64,000 nt of DNA, taken from positions 22,087 through 86,086 of the forward strand of contig CAMCUZ010000004.1 in NCBI GenBank assembly GCA_945879145.1, read 5' to 3'. The notes under the pieces were generated by a model. The model did not search any database and was not told where the DNA came from. It saw only the letters and a program-made list of their open reading frames with translations. Below, one piece after another: positions 15,498 to 25,392 of this stretch (position 1 is the stretch's first letter; the number at the start of each line of letters is the position of its first letter). This DNA comes from an uncultured Mediterranea sp. (GTDB lineage: Bacteria; Bacteroidota; Bacteroidia; Bacteroidales; Bacteroidaceae). Made by a program: the position numbers and the translations under genes.

Positions 15498-17218
15498 ATC
15501 TTATTGATCCATTCCTCTACCTCTTTCACGGTGGGGTTGGTGAGTTCAAGCTTGTATTTCTTATTGATGCCGCAAATGTCCATGTGTACCTTCTGCGGGT
15601 TAACGCCCTCCATGTCGGCCACCAGGTTGTAGCCAGCCTTCTGAATCACAGGCACCCACTCTTCGGGGATGCCGAGTGCTACGTAGCGTGAGGCGGGGTC
15701 CTTGGGCGGAGTCTGCTCAGGACGCATCTGCGGGAAGAAGAGTACCTCCTGGATGAAGGGCTTGCCCGTCATGAGCATGGTCAAGCGGTCGATACCGATA
15801 CCGATACCCGAGGTGGGAGGCATACCATACTGCAGGGCCTTGAGGAAGTCCTGGTCGATGAACATGGCCTCGTCGTCGCCCTTCTCACTCAGGCGGAGCT
15901 GCTCCTTGAAGCGTTCCTCCTGGTCGATGGGATCGTTGAGCTCGCTATAGGCGTTGGCCAGCTCCTTGCCGTTGACCATCAGCTCGAAGCGCTCGGTCAG
16001 TCCGGGCTTGCTGCGATGGGCCTTGGTCAGGGGGCTCATCTCTACGGGATAGTCGGTAATGAAGGTGGGCTGGATGTAGGTGCCCTCGCAGAACTCGCCG
16101 AAGATTTCGTCAATCAGCTTGCCCTTGCCCATGGTGTCGTCAATCTCCATCTTGAGTTCCTTGCAGATCTGGCGGATTTCCTCTTCACTCTTATCGCTCA
16201 GGTCGTAGCCGGTCTTCTCCTGGATGGCCTCGAGGATAGGCAGGCGACGGAAGGGGGCCTTGAAGCTGATGGTCTTACCATCGATTTCCACGTCGGTAGA
16301 GCCGTTCACCTCTAGGGCGATACGCTCCAGCAGCTTCTCGGTAAAGCTCATCATCCAGTTATAATCCTTGTATTGTACGTAGAGCTCCATGCAGGTGAAC
16401 TCAGGGTTGTGGTTCTTGTCCATACCCTCGTTGCGGAAGTTCTTGCCGATTTCATATACGCCCTCAAAGCCACCCACGATGAGCCGCTTGAGGTAGAGCT
16501 CGGTAGCGATACGGAGGTAGAGGTCGATGTCGAGCGAGTTGTGGTGGGTGATGAAGGGGCGTGCGCTGGCTCCGCCGGGAATGGATTGCAGGATAGGGGT
16601 CTCGACCTCGGTATAGCCGGCTTCGTCAAACACGGCACGCATGGTCTTGATGACCTTTGAGCGCTTCAGGAAGGTCTCCTTCACGCCGTCGTTCACAATC
16701 AGGTCCACATAGCGTTGGCGGTAGCGCAGCTCGGGGTCGTCGAACTTGTCATAGGCCACACCATCCTTATACTTCACGATGGGCAGGGGGCGCAGGCTTT
16801 TGGCCAGCACGGTCAGTTTCTTGGCGTGAACGCTGATTTCACCGGTCTGGGTACGGAAGACAAATCCCTCCACGCCCACGATGTCGCCCAGGTCGAGCAG
16901 GCGCTTGAAGACGGTATTGTACATCTCCTTATCGTCGCCGGGGCAGATGTCATCGCGCGTCACATAGACCTGCACACGTCCCTTGGAGTCTTGCAGCTCC
17001 ATGAACGAGGCCTTTCCCATGACGCGTCGGCACATGATACGGCCCGCAATCGATACCTGGCGAGGCTCGGCATCGTCGTTGAATTCAGCTTTTATATCAG
17101 TAGAAAAAGCGTTGGTTACATACTCTGCTGCAGGGTATGGCTCGATACCCATGGCACGCAATTCATTCAGGCTATTGCGCCGAATGATTTCCTGTTCACT
17201 AAGTTCCAGTACGTTCAT
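15494..17218 (-). CDS. lysS: Lysine--tRNA ligase, class II
   Basis: 574 aa. Charges tRNA-Lys. The N-terminal OB-fold anticodon-binding domain covers about residues 55-150 ([22 protein letters not shown]). The class II catalytic core has motif 2 ([21 protein letters not shown]) and motif 3 ([15 protein letters not shown]). Compared with 500-aa enzymes it has a C-terminal extension of about 60 residues after the core, a feature I associate with Bacteroidales LysS. First gene of the lysS-gpsA-pgi group. A possible -7 element (TAAATTTG, complement of 17247-17254) lies 29 bp before the start. Confidence 0.97.
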   Translation of the reverse strand: MNVLELSEQEIIRRNSLNELRAMGIEPYPAAEYVTNAFSTDIKAEFNDDAEPRQVSIAGRIMCRRVMGKASFMELQDSKGRVQVYVTRDDICPGDDKEMYNTVFKRLLDLGDIVGVEGFVFRTQTGEISVHAKKLTVLAKSLRPLPIVKYKDGVAYDKFDDPELRYRQRYVDLIVNDGVKETFLKRSKVIKTMRAVFDEAGYTEVETPILQSIPGGASARPFITHHNSLDIDLYLRIATELYLKRLIVGGFEGVYEIGKNFRNEGMDKNHNPEFTCMELYVQYKDYNWMMSFTEKLLERIALEVNGSTDVEIDGKTISFKAPFRRLPILEAIQEKTGYDLSDKSEEEIRQICKELKMEIDDTMGKGKLIDEIFGEFCEGTYIQPTFITDYPVEMSPLTKAHRSKPGLTERFELMVNGKELANAYSELNDPIDQEERFKEQLRLSEKGDDEAMFIDQDFLKALQYGMPPTSGIGIGIDRLTMLMTGKPFIQEVLFFPQMRPEQTPPKDPASRYVALGIPEEWVPVIQKAGYNLVADMEGVNPQKVHMDICGINKKYKLELTNPTVKEVEEWINKI

Positions 17219-17246
17219 TTCGTTTATTCTGAATCAAATTTGGGGA

Positions 17247-17254
17247 CAAATTTA
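17247..17254 (-). promoter_or_regulatory. -7 element before lysS
   Basis: TAAATTTG on the minus strand, 29-36 bp before the lysS ATG. No matching TTTG at -33 is seen, so confidence is modest. Confidence 0.4.
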
Positions 17255-17411
17255 GAAAAGATTTTTTAGATTCCCCACATTTTTTGCTAAATAATCACTA
17301 GAACAGACCATACACCTATTTAATATGCGAAAGAAAGAGCAAACAATGTTCGATTTTTACCCAAAATAGGCCCATATACGAACTTTGCGAGCAATTTTGC
17401 AAAACAATTCC

Positions 17412-17419
17412 TACCTTTG
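17412..17419 (+). promoter_or_regulatory. -7 element before the PCMD gene
   Basis: TACCTTTG in the 330-bp lysS/PCMD divergent gap. Candidate -33 TTTGs lie 24 bp (17384-17387) or 12 bp (17396-17399) upstream; neither spacing is ideal. The leader of about 120 nt contains the heptamer array that follows. Confidence 0.5.
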
Positions 17420-17449
17420 CGGCGTTGAAATAAAGCTATAGTGAGTAAC

Positions 17450-17546
17450 CCGTGGCTAGTAGCTAGTAGCTGGTAGCTAGTAGCTGAGAACTGGTAGCTA
17501 ATAACCCGTAGCTAGTAGCTGGTAGCTAGTAGCTGAAAACTAAAAA
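17450..17546. repeat. GCTAGTA/GCTGGTA heptamer array
   Basis: About thirteen 7-bp units (GCTAGTA, GCTGGTA, GCTGAGA, ACTGGTA, GCTAATA, ACCCGTA) run almost to the PCMD start codon. Same register and the same CT core as the other heptamer arrays, different sequence. Confidence 0.95.
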
Positions 17547-17548
17547 AG

Positions 17549-18514
17549 ATGAAGAAGATGATGAGACACTTGATGGCAAGCATGCTGCTGGTACTGAGTG
17601 CAGCAGCTTCGGCCCAAGAGCAGTTTGTACCGCTAAAATATGGCGACATGGAACAATGGGTAGTGCGCACCATACACGAATCGAGCGTGATTGGAGGTGC
17701 CGACAAAACCCTCTTCGAAATAGGCCCCAACCAATCCATCGCAGGCAACCAACCCTATACCAACCGGGGTGGCTCACCCTGGGGTACATCCAACGTCATG
17801 GCCAAGGTGATGGGTATCGTGAAGACCAACAATACCGTTTATCGCGATGTGCACCCCGACGGGGGCTTCTGCGCACGCATGGAGACTCACATCGAAAAGG
17901 TGAAAGTGCTCGGCATGATGAACATCAGCGTGCTGGCTGCCGGATCCATCTTCCTGGGCGACATGAAGGAACCCATTACCGGAACCAAGGAGGGCGTGCA
18001 AGCCATGAACTGGGGCATCCCCTACACCCAGCGCCCCTACGCCCTGCGCTACGACTACTGTGTGCGAAGCAGCGGAGAGCCCAGCCGCATCAAGCTGACC
18101 GGATTCAGCAAACGCGGCGTGGTGAGCGGACCCGATAAGGCCATCACGGTACTGCTGCTACAAAAGCGCACAGAGGATGCCCAAGGCAACATTACCGCCC
18201 GACGAGTGGGTACGCTGGTCGTTACCTACGAGAAATCCACCAACGGCTGGGTGAACAAAGCCTCCTACCCCATCCTCTATGGCAACATCACCAGCCACCC
18301 CGACTACAACGCCGAGCTGATGGGCCTGCGCCAATCCGACTATGCCCGCAACAGCAAAGGCGAAATGGTGCCCGTCAAGGAGATTGGCTGGGCCACGGAT
18401 AAGGAGACCCCTACCCACCTACTGCTGCAATTCTCCTCCAGCCACGGAGGAGCCTACGTAGGCACCCCGGGGAATACGTTCTGGGTGGACAACGTGGGAT
18501 TAGTCATGAAATAA
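17549..18514 (+). CDS. PCMD domain-containing exported protein (321 aa)
   Basis: Signal peptide to about residue 22 (MMRHLMASMLLVLSAAASAQ). The rest matches the Bacteroidetes 'putative carbohydrate metabolism' (PCMD) domain, a beta-jelly-roll-like fold: FVPLKYGDMEQWVVR, SSVIGGADKTLFEIG, NRGGSPWGTSNVMAKVMGI, a receptor-like F-x-G-D segment (SIFLGDM), YALRYDYCVRSSGEPSRIKL and the end NTFWVDNVGLVMK. Function is unknown beyond likely glycan or surface association. The BamA/TamA-like barrel gene starts 10 bp later, so both are one transcript. Confidence 0.85.
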   Translation: MKKMMRHLMASMLLVLSAAASAQEQFVPLKYGDMEQWVVRTIHESSVIGGADKTLFEIGPNQSIAGNQPYTNRGGSPWGTSNVMAKVMGIVKTNNTVYRDVHPDGGFCARMETHIEKVKVLGMMNISVLAAGSIFLGDMKEPITGTKEGVQAMNWGIPYTQRPYALRYDYCVRSSGEPSRIKLTGFSKRGVVSGPDKAITVLLLQKRTEDAQGNITARRVGTLVVTYEKSTNGWVNKASYPILYGNITSHPDYNAELMGLRQSDYARNSKGEMVPVKEIGWATDKETPTHLLLQFSSSHGGAYVGTPGNTFWVDNVGLVMK

Positions 18515-18524
18515 ACTTTTGATT

Positions 18525-19715
18525 ATGAAGAAGCTGACTATACTTTTCAGTATCGCCCTGCTATGGAGCATACCCCACCTGCAGGCTCAGGACACAACGC
18601 CAACTACCGACCTGCAGGCTACTACCACACCTGCGTCCGTACCCGCCGACAGCACCAAGCGTATCGGATGGTTCAACCGCTTCTTGAACTATTTTAATGA
18701 CGCCAACAAGGAGAAGCCCCAACGTAAGTTCGACTTCAGCATCATAGGCGGTCCGCACTACAGTACCGACACCAAGCTGGGTATCGGCCTGGTGGCTGCT
18801 GGACTCTACCGTACCGACCGGAATGACTCCATCCTACCGCCCTCGAATATCTCACTCTTCGGCGACTTCTCCTCCGTGGGATTCTACCTGCTCGGCATAC
18901 GCGGTACGCACCTCTTCCCACACGACCGCTACCGGCTAGACTACACCCTCTATGGCTTCTACTTCCCCAGCAAGGTGTGGGGTATAGGCTACGACGAGGG
19001 CAACCTGGACGCCAACGAGTCGGAGATGAAGCGCTGGCAAGCCCGCATCAAGGTGGATTTCCTCTTCCGTCTGGCCCCTCGCTTCTACATGGGACCAACC
19101 GCCTCATACGACTTTGTGCTGGCCAAAGAGGTGGAGCGACCGGAACTGCTCCACGGTATGGACCGACGTACCTCTAACCTGGGTGTAGGCTTGACCATGG
19201 TCTATGACTCGCGCGACGTGATGACCAACCCCCATCGCGGCATCTACGCTTCACTCAGTCAACATTTCCGCCCCGCTTTCCTAGGCAACGACTACACCTT
19301 CTGCACTACCGACTGGCGCTTGAACCTCTACCGCAAGGTGTGGAAAGGCGGATTGATCGCGACCGACTTTCGCGGCACGCTCAACTTTGGTGACCCGTCG
19401 TGGGGTATGATGGCCCTGCTGGGAAGTTCGAACACCATGCGTGGTTACTACGAAGGACGCTACCGCGACAAGCATAAGATGGAGGGAACCATCGAGTTGC
19501 GTCAACACGTGTGGAAACGCAACGGCCTCGTGGTGTGGGCTGGAGCAGGCACGGTCTTCCCCAAGTTCAGCGCCCTCCGCTTCCGCAAGATTCTACCCAA
19601 CTACGGCCTGGGCTACCGATGGGAGTTCAAGAAAAATGTCAACGTGCGCCTGGACTACGGCTTCGGCAAGAATGGGCAGTCTGGCTTTCTGTTTAATATC
19701 AACGAAGCATTCTGA
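18525..19715 (+). CDS. BamA/TamA-like 16-strand outer membrane barrel protein (396 aa)
   Basis: Signal peptide (MKKLTILFSIALLWSIPHLQAQ), then a surface-antigen (D15) barrel without POTRA domains. It has the lid-loop motif RGYYEGRYRDK (the R-G-[YF]-x2-G-x2-R-D signature), alternating beta strands from residue 60 on, and the C-terminal strand FLFNINEAF. ATG 18525 fits the signal peptide better than TTG 18519. Short POTRA-less members are common in Bacteroidetes; roles include lipid or protein transport, but none can be assigned. The last 21 bp of the gene are repeated right after the stop (ATATCAACGAAGC-TTCTGA at about 19696-19738), a small local duplication. Confidence 0.85.
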   Translation: MKKLTILFSIALLWSIPHLQAQDTTPTTDLQATTTPASVPADSTKRIGWFNRFLNYFNDANKEKPQRKFDFSIIGGPHYSTDTKLGIGLVAAGLYRTDRNDSILPPSNISLFGDFSSVGFYLLGIRGTHLFPHDRYRLDYTLYGFYFPSKVWGIGYDEGNLDANESEMKRWQARIKVDFLFRLAPRFYMGPTASYDFVLAKEVERPELLHGMDRRTSNLGVGLTMVYDSRDVMTNPHRGIYASLSQHFRPAFLGNDYTFCTTDWRLNLYRKVWKGGLIATDFRGTLNFGDPSWGMMALLGSSNTMRGYYEGRYRDKHKMEGTIELRQHVWKRNGLVVWAGAGTVFPKFSALRFRKILPNYGLGYRWEFKKNVNVRLDYGFGKNGQSGFLFNINEAF

Positions 19716-19773
19716 TTCATATCAACGAAGCGTTCTGACCCCGCCCAAAACCCCTCAATTTCTCTAATCGAAA

Positions 19774-21483
19774 ATGAATTATCCTAACACATTTCATCAT
19801 CTGCTGGCACGCTGCTGCCGCCCCCAGCTACTCTACTTTTACTACCTCATCGCCCTGTTGCTGCCCAATATCGGCCTCACGATAACCGAGCCTATGGAAC
19901 CGATGGCCCGCATCAGCAACCTGCTGCTACCTGCTGCTCTCTACGCCCTGCTGCTCACGCTCAGCCCCAAGCCGGGTAAGATGATCTGGATACTCTTTCC
20001 ACTTGTCTTCATCGCAGCCTTCCAGCTGGTGCTGCTCTACCTCTTCGGTCGATCGGTCATCGCCGTGGATATGTTCCTCAACGTGGTCACCACCAATCCA
20101 GGCGAAGCGATGGAGCTACTCGACAACCTCATCCCTGGCGTGGCCGGCGTCTTTATCGTCTATCTGCCCGCACTCATTCTAGGCCTCTGCTCCCTACGCC
20201 TAGGAGAGCCGCTACAGCCCGCCTTCATCTTGATGGCCCGCAAGCGGTCGGCCGTAGCCCTCGGGGCGGGATTGCTCTGCTTGGGCGCCACCTACCTGAC
20301 CGAGCCCCACTACGCCGCTCGCAAGGAGCTCTATCCGCTCAACGCCTGCTACAACCTCTATCTGGCCGTGGAACGAGCCAACAAACAGATACACTATGCT
20401 GAGACGTCGCGCCACTTCAGCTTCAAGGCACACTCTACCCGACCTGAGGAACGCGAGACCTACGTGCTCTTTATCGGCGAAACGGCCCGCGCCTGCAACT
20501 TCAGCCTCTATGGTTATGCACGCGACACCAACCCACAGCTGAGTCAACTCGAGGGCCTGGTGACCTTCCGCGATGCGCTAACGCAATCCAACACCACACA
20601 CAAAAGCGTGCCCATGCTGCTCTCAAGCGCCTCGGCTGAGGATTTCGACCGTATCTATGGGGAAAAGAGCCTGATTACAGCCTTCCGCGAAGCGGGCTTC
20701 CACACCCTCTTCCTCTCCAACCAACGGCCCAACCACTCGTTCATCGACTTCTTTGGCATGGAGGCCGACGAGTACCACTTCTTGCAAGAGGAGCAGCCAG
20801 GCGAGGAGATTCCCTCGGACGCCGACCTGCTAAAGGGCGTAGAACAAGCCCTCCAGAAGGAATATCCCAAGTTGCTCATCGTGCTCCACGCCTACGGCTC
20901 GCACTTCAACTACCACGAACGCTATCCCCGCTCGATGGCCTACTTTACCCCTGACGACCAGACCGATGCAAAGTTCAAGAACCGGGCCTCGCTCGTCAAC
21001 GCATACGATAACTCGCTCCGCTTTACCGATGCTATCCTGGGGCAGCTCACCTCACTCCTCGAAGCTCGTGGAGGTACGGCAGCCTGGATCTACACCTCCG
21101 ACCATGGCGAGGACCTGTTTGACGACAGCCGCCGCTGCTTTCTCCACGCCTCGCCCGTACCCACCTATTATCAGATTCACGTTCCGCTTTGGGTATGGCT
21201 CTCAACCGACTACCGCACCCGCTATCCTGTAGCCGCCGAAGCTCTCGCCGCCCATTCAAAGAAGCCTGTAGCCACCAGCCTCTCGCTCTTCCACACCCTA
21301 CTGCAACTGGGCGGACTTAGCACCCCGATGGTGACCGACACGCTCTCGCTCTGCTCTCCGCACTACCACGCTACGCCACGTTATTACCTCGACGACCACA
21401 ATCGCCCTGTCCCCCTGAAGGAGCTGGGCCTGACCGACGAAGATATCGCTCAATTCCATCGTCATGACTTAGCATTCGAGTGA
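19774..21483 (+). CDS. Phosphoethanolamine transferase (EptA-like)
   Basis: 569 aa. N-terminal membrane domain with five hydrophobic helices (to about residue 175), then a periplasmic sulfatase-like catalytic domain. Metal and nucleophile motifs are complete: FIGETARACNFSLYGY (Glu ligand), NTTHKSVPMLLSSAS (Thr nucleophile region) and YTSDHGEDLFDD (Asp-His ligands). Enzymes of this family move phosphoethanolamine from phosphatidylethanolamine to lipid A or other glycans, which lowers surface charge and polymyxin binding. The acceptor here is not known. It begins 58 bp after the barrel gene and may share its transcript. Confidence 0.9.
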   Translation: MNYPNTFHHLLARCCRPQLLYFYYLIALLLPNIGLTITEPMEPMARISNLLLPAALYALLLTLSPKPGKMIWILFPLVFIAAFQLVLLYLFGRSVIAVDMFLNVVTTNPGEAMELLDNLIPGVAGVFIVYLPALILGLCSLRLGEPLQPAFILMARKRSAVALGAGLLCLGATYLTEPHYAARKELYPLNACYNLYLAVERANKQIHYAETSRHFSFKAHSTRPEERETYVLFIGETARACNFSLYGYARDTNPQLSQLEGLVTFRDALTQSNTTHKSVPMLLSSASAEDFDRIYGEKSLITAFREAGFHTLFLSNQRPNHSFIDFFGMEADEYHFLQEEQPGEEIPSDADLLKGVEQALQKEYPKLLIVLHAYGSHFNYHERYPRSMAYFTPDDQTDAKFKNRASLVNAYDNSLRFTDAILGQLTSLLEARGGTAAWIYTSDHGEDLFDDSRRCFLHASPVPTYYQIHVPLWVWLSTDYRTRYPVAAEALAAHSKKPVATSLSLFHTLLQLGGLSTPMVTDTLSLCSPHYHATPRYYLDDHNRPVPLKELGLTDEDIAQFHRHDLAFE

Positions 21484-21513
21484 AAGCAATCAAGTCCTGT
21501 AAAGAATACGCCT

Positions 21514-21581
21514 TCTATGGGAGGTTAATAGGCCTTCTGCAGGAGATTAATATGCTTTCGGCAGGAGGTTAATATGCCTTC
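21514..21581 (+). repeat. 22-bp tandem repeat with RBS-ATG-like core, three copies
   Basis: Three units of 22 bp (consensus TGCAGGAGGTTAATATGCCTTC, cut here as TGCAGGAGG + TTAATATG + CCTTC) follow the phosphoethanolamine transferase gene. Each has GGAG 5-8 bp before ATG, as in a strong ribosome binding site, and allows the dyad GCCTTCTGCAGG-like pairing between neighbours. The rest of the 278-bp gap shows a half-copy of TGTAGGGGC (about 21625) and no gene. Confidence 0.75.
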
Positions 21582-21761
21582 TGCAGGAGCTTCTTCATCT
21601 TAGTTAAATAGAGTCTCGTCTTTTGTAGGGGCAGAATAGACCTTCAACGAAATTAGTGAAGAATCACGATATACAAAAAGAAAAGAGGCAGCTACGTTTC
21701 ACAACGCAACTACCCCTGCAAACTTAAAACAACCAACAAAAGAAATAGATTATACTCTTAA

Positions 21762-23951
21762 TTATCTGATAAACAGCAATTCACGATATTTAGGAAGTGT
21801 CCACATCTGATTGTCAACAATCAGTTCGAGCTTGTCGATGTGGTAGCGAATCTCCTCCATGGCCGGAACAATCGTGTCGTGGTAGGCAATAGCCTTTTCG
21901 CGCTCTGACTCAATCTTGTTGGCCACCTTGCGAGCCTCAATCATGGCATCTACATGCTCCTTGATGAAGGCGGTACGATCGGCAATCTCCTCAATCAGCT
22001 CCAGGTTCTTGGCTGAGAGCTTGGCAGCCTTTTCAGCCGGGAAGAGCTCCTTCATCTTATAGACGTTGTCAATCAACTCGCTCTGATACTGGGTAGCGAC
22101 AGGGATGATATGGTTCATGGCCAGGTCGCCCAGCACGCGGGCCTCAATCTGAATCTTCTTGGTGTACATCTCCCACTTCACCTCGTTGCGGGCTTCAAGT
22201 TCCTTATGGGTCATGACGCCGGTCTTCTCAAACATGGCCACACTTTCGGCTTTGAGATAGTTGTCGAAGATGACGGGTACACTCGTCTCGCAATCCAGAC
22301 CGCGACGAGCAGCCTCGGCCTTCCATTCATCGCTATAGCCGTTGCCGTCAAAGTGGATAGGCTTACAGATCTTGATGTACTTACGGATGACATCCAGAAT
22401 GGCCGTAATCTTTGGTTCACCTTTCTCAATCAAGGCATCGACCTCTTGCTTGAATTCAGCCAGCTGCTCGGCCAAGGCGGCGTTGAGAGCAATCATGGCG
22501 CTGGCGCAGTTGGCCTCGCTACCTACGGCACGGAACTCAAAGCGGTTGCCCGTGAAGGCGAAGGGGCTGGTGCGGTTGCGGTCGGTATTGTCAATCATCA
22601 GTTCAGGAATCTGCGGGATATCGAGCTTCATGCCCTGCTTGCCGCTGAGAGCGATCAATTCGTCGGTCGTACTCTCTTCAATATGATCCAGCACCTGGCT
22701 CAGCTGCTTACCCAAGAACGACGAAATGATGGCAGGGGGTGCCTCGTTGGCTCCCAGACGATGGGCATTCGTGGCACTCGAGATGGAGGCTTTCAGCAGG
22801 CCGTTGTGGCGATAAACCGCCATCAACGTGTTGACCACAAAGGTGATGAAGCGGAGGTTCTCTTCGGGCGTCTTGCCCGGAGCATGGAGCAGCACACCCG
22901 TATCGGTACCCAGCGACCAGTTGTTGTGCTTACCGCTACCGTTCACGCCCTTAAAGGGTTTTTCGTGCAACAACACGCGGAAACCATGGTTGCGAGCAAT
23001 CTTACGCATCAAGCCCATGATGAGCATGTTGTGATCCACGGCCAGGTTGCACTCCTCGAAGATGGGAGCCAGTTCAAACTGGTTAGGAGCCACCTCGTTG
23101 TGGCGTGTCTTAACAGGAATACCCAGCTTGAGCGCCTCAATTTCCAGGTCCTTCATGAAGGCAGCCACACGCGGGGGGATGGCGCCAAAATAGTGGTCTT
23201 CCAGCTGCTGGTTCTTGGCAGAATCGTGTCCAGTCAGGGTGCGACCCGTCATCAGCAGGTCAGGACGTGCAGCATAGAGACCTTCGTCCACCAAGAAATA
23301 CTCCTGCTCCCAGCCCAGGTAGGCAAATACCTTCTTCACCTCGGGATCAAAATAGTGGCAAACCTCTACAGCAGCCTTATCCACCGCACGGAGGGCTTTG
23401 AGGAGTGGTGCCTTGTAGTCGAGTGACTCACCCGTATAAGCCACGAAGATGGTGGGGATGCAGAGTGTATCATCTACGATAAAGGCAGGCGACGAAGGAT
23501 CCCAGGCAGAATAGCCACGTGCCTCGAAGGTGTTGCGGATACCGCCGTTGGGGAAGCTGGAAGCATCGGGCTCCTGCTGAACGAGCAGTTTTCCGGTAAA
23601 TTCTTCCATCATACCGCCCTTGCCGTCGTGCTCCACAAAGGCATCGTGTTTCTCGGCCGTACCCTCTGTCAAGGGGTGGAACCAGTGGGTATAGTGTGTA
23701 GCGCCCATCTCTATGGCCCATTTCTTCATACCAGCAGCCACCTCATCGGCGATGCTGCGGTCCAGCGGAGCTCCGTTGTCGATTACGTCAATCAGCTTAG
23801 CATACACCTTACTGGGCAGGTAGCGGAACATCTTTTCCTTGTTGAACACGTACTTGGCAAAGTACTCCGAAGGACGTTCTTTAGGTACCGTCACTTCTAA
23901 TGCGCGTTTCTTAAACGCAGTCTCAACGACTCTGAATCTTAATTTAGACAT
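21762..23951 (-). CDS. glnN: Type III glutamine synthetase
   Basis: 729 aa, the length of GSIII (GlnN), the enzyme form typical of Bacteroidales. Makes glutamine from glutamate, ammonium and ATP. Diagnostic segments: GKGGMMEEFTGKLLVQQEPDASSFPNGG-type N-terminal region, KTRHNEVAPNQFELAPIFEE, VLLHEKPFKGVNGSGKHNNWSL, and FAFTGNRFEFRAVGS. The helical C-terminal domain covers about residues 560-729. It is downstream of glnK and amt on the same strand. A 106-bp gap holding heptamer repeats separates it from amt, which may set a separate level of expression. Confidence 0.96.
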   Translation of the reverse strand: MSKLRFRVVETAFKKRALEVTVPKERPSEYFAKYVFNKEKMFRYLPSKVYAKLIDVIDNGAPLDRSIADEVAAGMKKWAIEMGATHYTHWFHPLTEGTAEKHDAFVEHDGKGGMMEEFTGKLLVQQEPDASSFPNGGIRNTFEARGYSAWDPSSPAFIVDDTLCIPTIFVAYTGESLDYKAPLLKALRAVDKAAVEVCHYFDPEVKKVFAYLGWEQEYFLVDEGLYAARPDLLMTGRTLTGHDSAKNQQLEDHYFGAIPPRVAAFMKDLEIEALKLGIPVKTRHNEVAPNQFELAPIFEECNLAVDHNMLIMGLMRKIARNHGFRVLLHEKPFKGVNGSGKHNNWSLGTDTGVLLHAPGKTPEENLRFITFVVNTLMAVYRHNGLLKASISSATNAHRLGANEAPPAIISSFLGKQLSQVLDHIEESTTDELIALSGKQGMKLDIPQIPELMIDNTDRNRTSPFAFTGNRFEFRAVGSEANCASAMIALNAALAEQLAEFKQEVDALIEKGEPKITAILDVIRKYIKICKPIHFDGNGYSDEWKAEAARRGLDCETSVPVIFDNYLKAESVAMFEKTGVMTHKELEARNEVKWEMYTKKIQIEARVLGDLAMNHIIPVATQYQSELIDNVYKMKELFPAEKAAKLSAKNLELIEEIADRTAFIKEHVDAMIEARKVANKIESEREKAIAYHDTIVPAMEEIRYHIDKLELIVDNQMWTLPKYRELLFIR

Positions 23952-24003
23952 ACTGTTTTAAGTTTTTGAGTTTATAAGATAGAAATTTCAAAGTTCAAAA
24001 CAA

Positions 24004-24056
24004 ATTACTCGTAGCTCGTTACTCGTAGCTCGTAGCTCGTTACTAGTAACTCATAG
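24004..24056. repeat. GCTCGTA/ACTCGTA heptamer array between glnN and amt
   Basis: Seven to eight tandem 7-bp units (GCTCGTT, ACTCGTA, GCTCGTA, ACTAGTA, ACTCATA) fill half the amt-glnN gap and end next to the amt stop codon. Confidence 0.93.
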
Positions 24057-24057
24057 C

Positions 24058-25323
24058 TTAATTATTATACGTACCCTCTCCGTGCTCATAGATGTCAAGG
24101 CCCTCTTCTTCGATGCGCTGTGGCACGCGCAGGCCATGAATCTTATCGAGCGACTTGAAGATGATAAATCCCATGCCAGCTGCCCAAGCACCTACTACGA
24201 TGGCGCCAAAGAGCTGAGCTCCGAAGAATCCCCAACCATGACCATAGAACAAGCCTTCGCTCGTGGAGAAGAGACCGGTCAGGATCGTTCCCATGAATCC
24301 GCAGACACCATGTACTGAGGAGGCACCTACGGGGTCGTCAATCTTGAGTACCTTGTCAATAAAATCTACGGCAAAAATCATCAGCACGCCACAGATGGCT
24401 CCAATCAAGGCAGCCCCAGCATCAGATACGCAGTCGCAACCAGCCGTGATACCTACCAAGCCAGCCAAGATACCGTTGAGTGTGAGGGAGAGTGAAGGTT
24501 TACCATACTTCAGCCAGCTGACCGCCAAGGCGAAGAAACCGCCTGCACAGGCAGCCAGGTTGGTGGTAAGGAAGACGTGCGAGATGGCAATCTGATCATC
24601 GGTCGTGGCAGCAGCCAGCTGTGAACCGGGGTTGAAGCCGAACCAGCCAAACCAGAGGATAAAGACACCCAGGGCAGCAATAGTCAAGTTATGACCAGGG
24701 ATAGCGCGCGACTTGCCATCCTTGCCATACTTACCGATACGGGGACCCAGAATGGCAGCACCAACCAAGGCAATCCAGCCACCCACGCTATGCACAATCG
24801 TCGAACCGGCAAAGTCGTGGAACGTAGCGCCAAACGTTTCCGTCATGAACGAACCTTCATCGCCATTCATCAGCCAGCCACCACCCCAGGTCCAATGGCC
24901 ACTAACGGGATAGATCAGCACGCTAATGAAAATGGTATATACTAGATACATCGAGAATCTCGTACGCTCGGCCATAGCGCCACTCACGATGGTGGCTGCG
25001 GTAGCGCAGAACACGGTCTGGAATATCAAGAACCCCTCGTTAGGCAAGTTGCCGCTATCGTAGAAGCTGCTGTCGAAGAGGCTGGGCAAGCCTACGAAAT
25101 CGCCAGCACCAAACATCAGGCCAAAGCCGATGAACCAGAAGAGCAACGAGCCAAACATGAAATCGACGAAGTTCTTCATCAAGATGTTGGCCGTATTTTT
25201 TGAGCGGGTAAAACCTGCCTCTACCAGCGCAAAGCCGGGTTGCATAAAGAAGACGAGCATGGCCGCCAAGAGCATCCATACGGTATTGATGCCATCAGCC
25301 AGTTGTATTGTAGTGGTATCCAT
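24058..25323 (-). CDS. amt: Ammonium transporter
   Basis: 421 aa, eleven predicted membrane helices. Family signatures: FFMQPGFALVEAGFTRSKNTANILMKN-type N-terminus (helix 1), the pore region with DFAGSTIVHSVGGWIALVGA (conserved His in helix 5) and LAGLVGITAGCDCVSDAGAALIGAICG. The His lining the pore near the end lies in ASSVHGVCGFMGTI. It takes up ammonium at low external levels and is gated by P-II, whose gene lies 69 bp upstream. The gene set is typical of nitrogen-limitation regulons. Confidence 0.95.
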   Translation of the reverse strand: MDTTTIQLADGINTVWMLLAAMLVFFMQPGFALVEAGFTRSKNTANILMKNFVDFMFGSLLFWFIGFGLMFGAGDFVGLPSLFDSSFYDSGNLPNEGFLIFQTVFCATAATIVSGAMAERTRFSMYLVYTIFISVLIYPVSGHWTWGGGWLMNGDEGSFMTETFGATFHDFAGSTIVHSVGGWIALVGAAILGPRIGKYGKDGKSRAIPGHNLTIAALGVFILWFGWFGFNPGSQLAAATTDDQIAISHVFLTTNLAACAGGFFALAVSWLKYGKPSLSLTLNGILAGLVGITAGCDCVSDAGAALIGAICGVLMIFAVDFIDKVLKIDDPVGASSVHGVCGFMGTILTGLFSTSEGLFYGHGWGFFGAQLFGAIVVGAWAAGMGFIIFKSLDKIHGLRVPQRIEEEGLDIYEHGEGTYNN

Positions 25324-25392
25324 AATCTTTGTATTTGTTTAGTTTGATATGTGAGAATATTTCAATATGTAGTAGTGGTTTGTGCTACGCAG

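Noticed and set aside
22110..23426. 438-codon frame antisense to glnN
   Set aside because: The opposite strand encodes an unmistakable type III glutamine synthetase.
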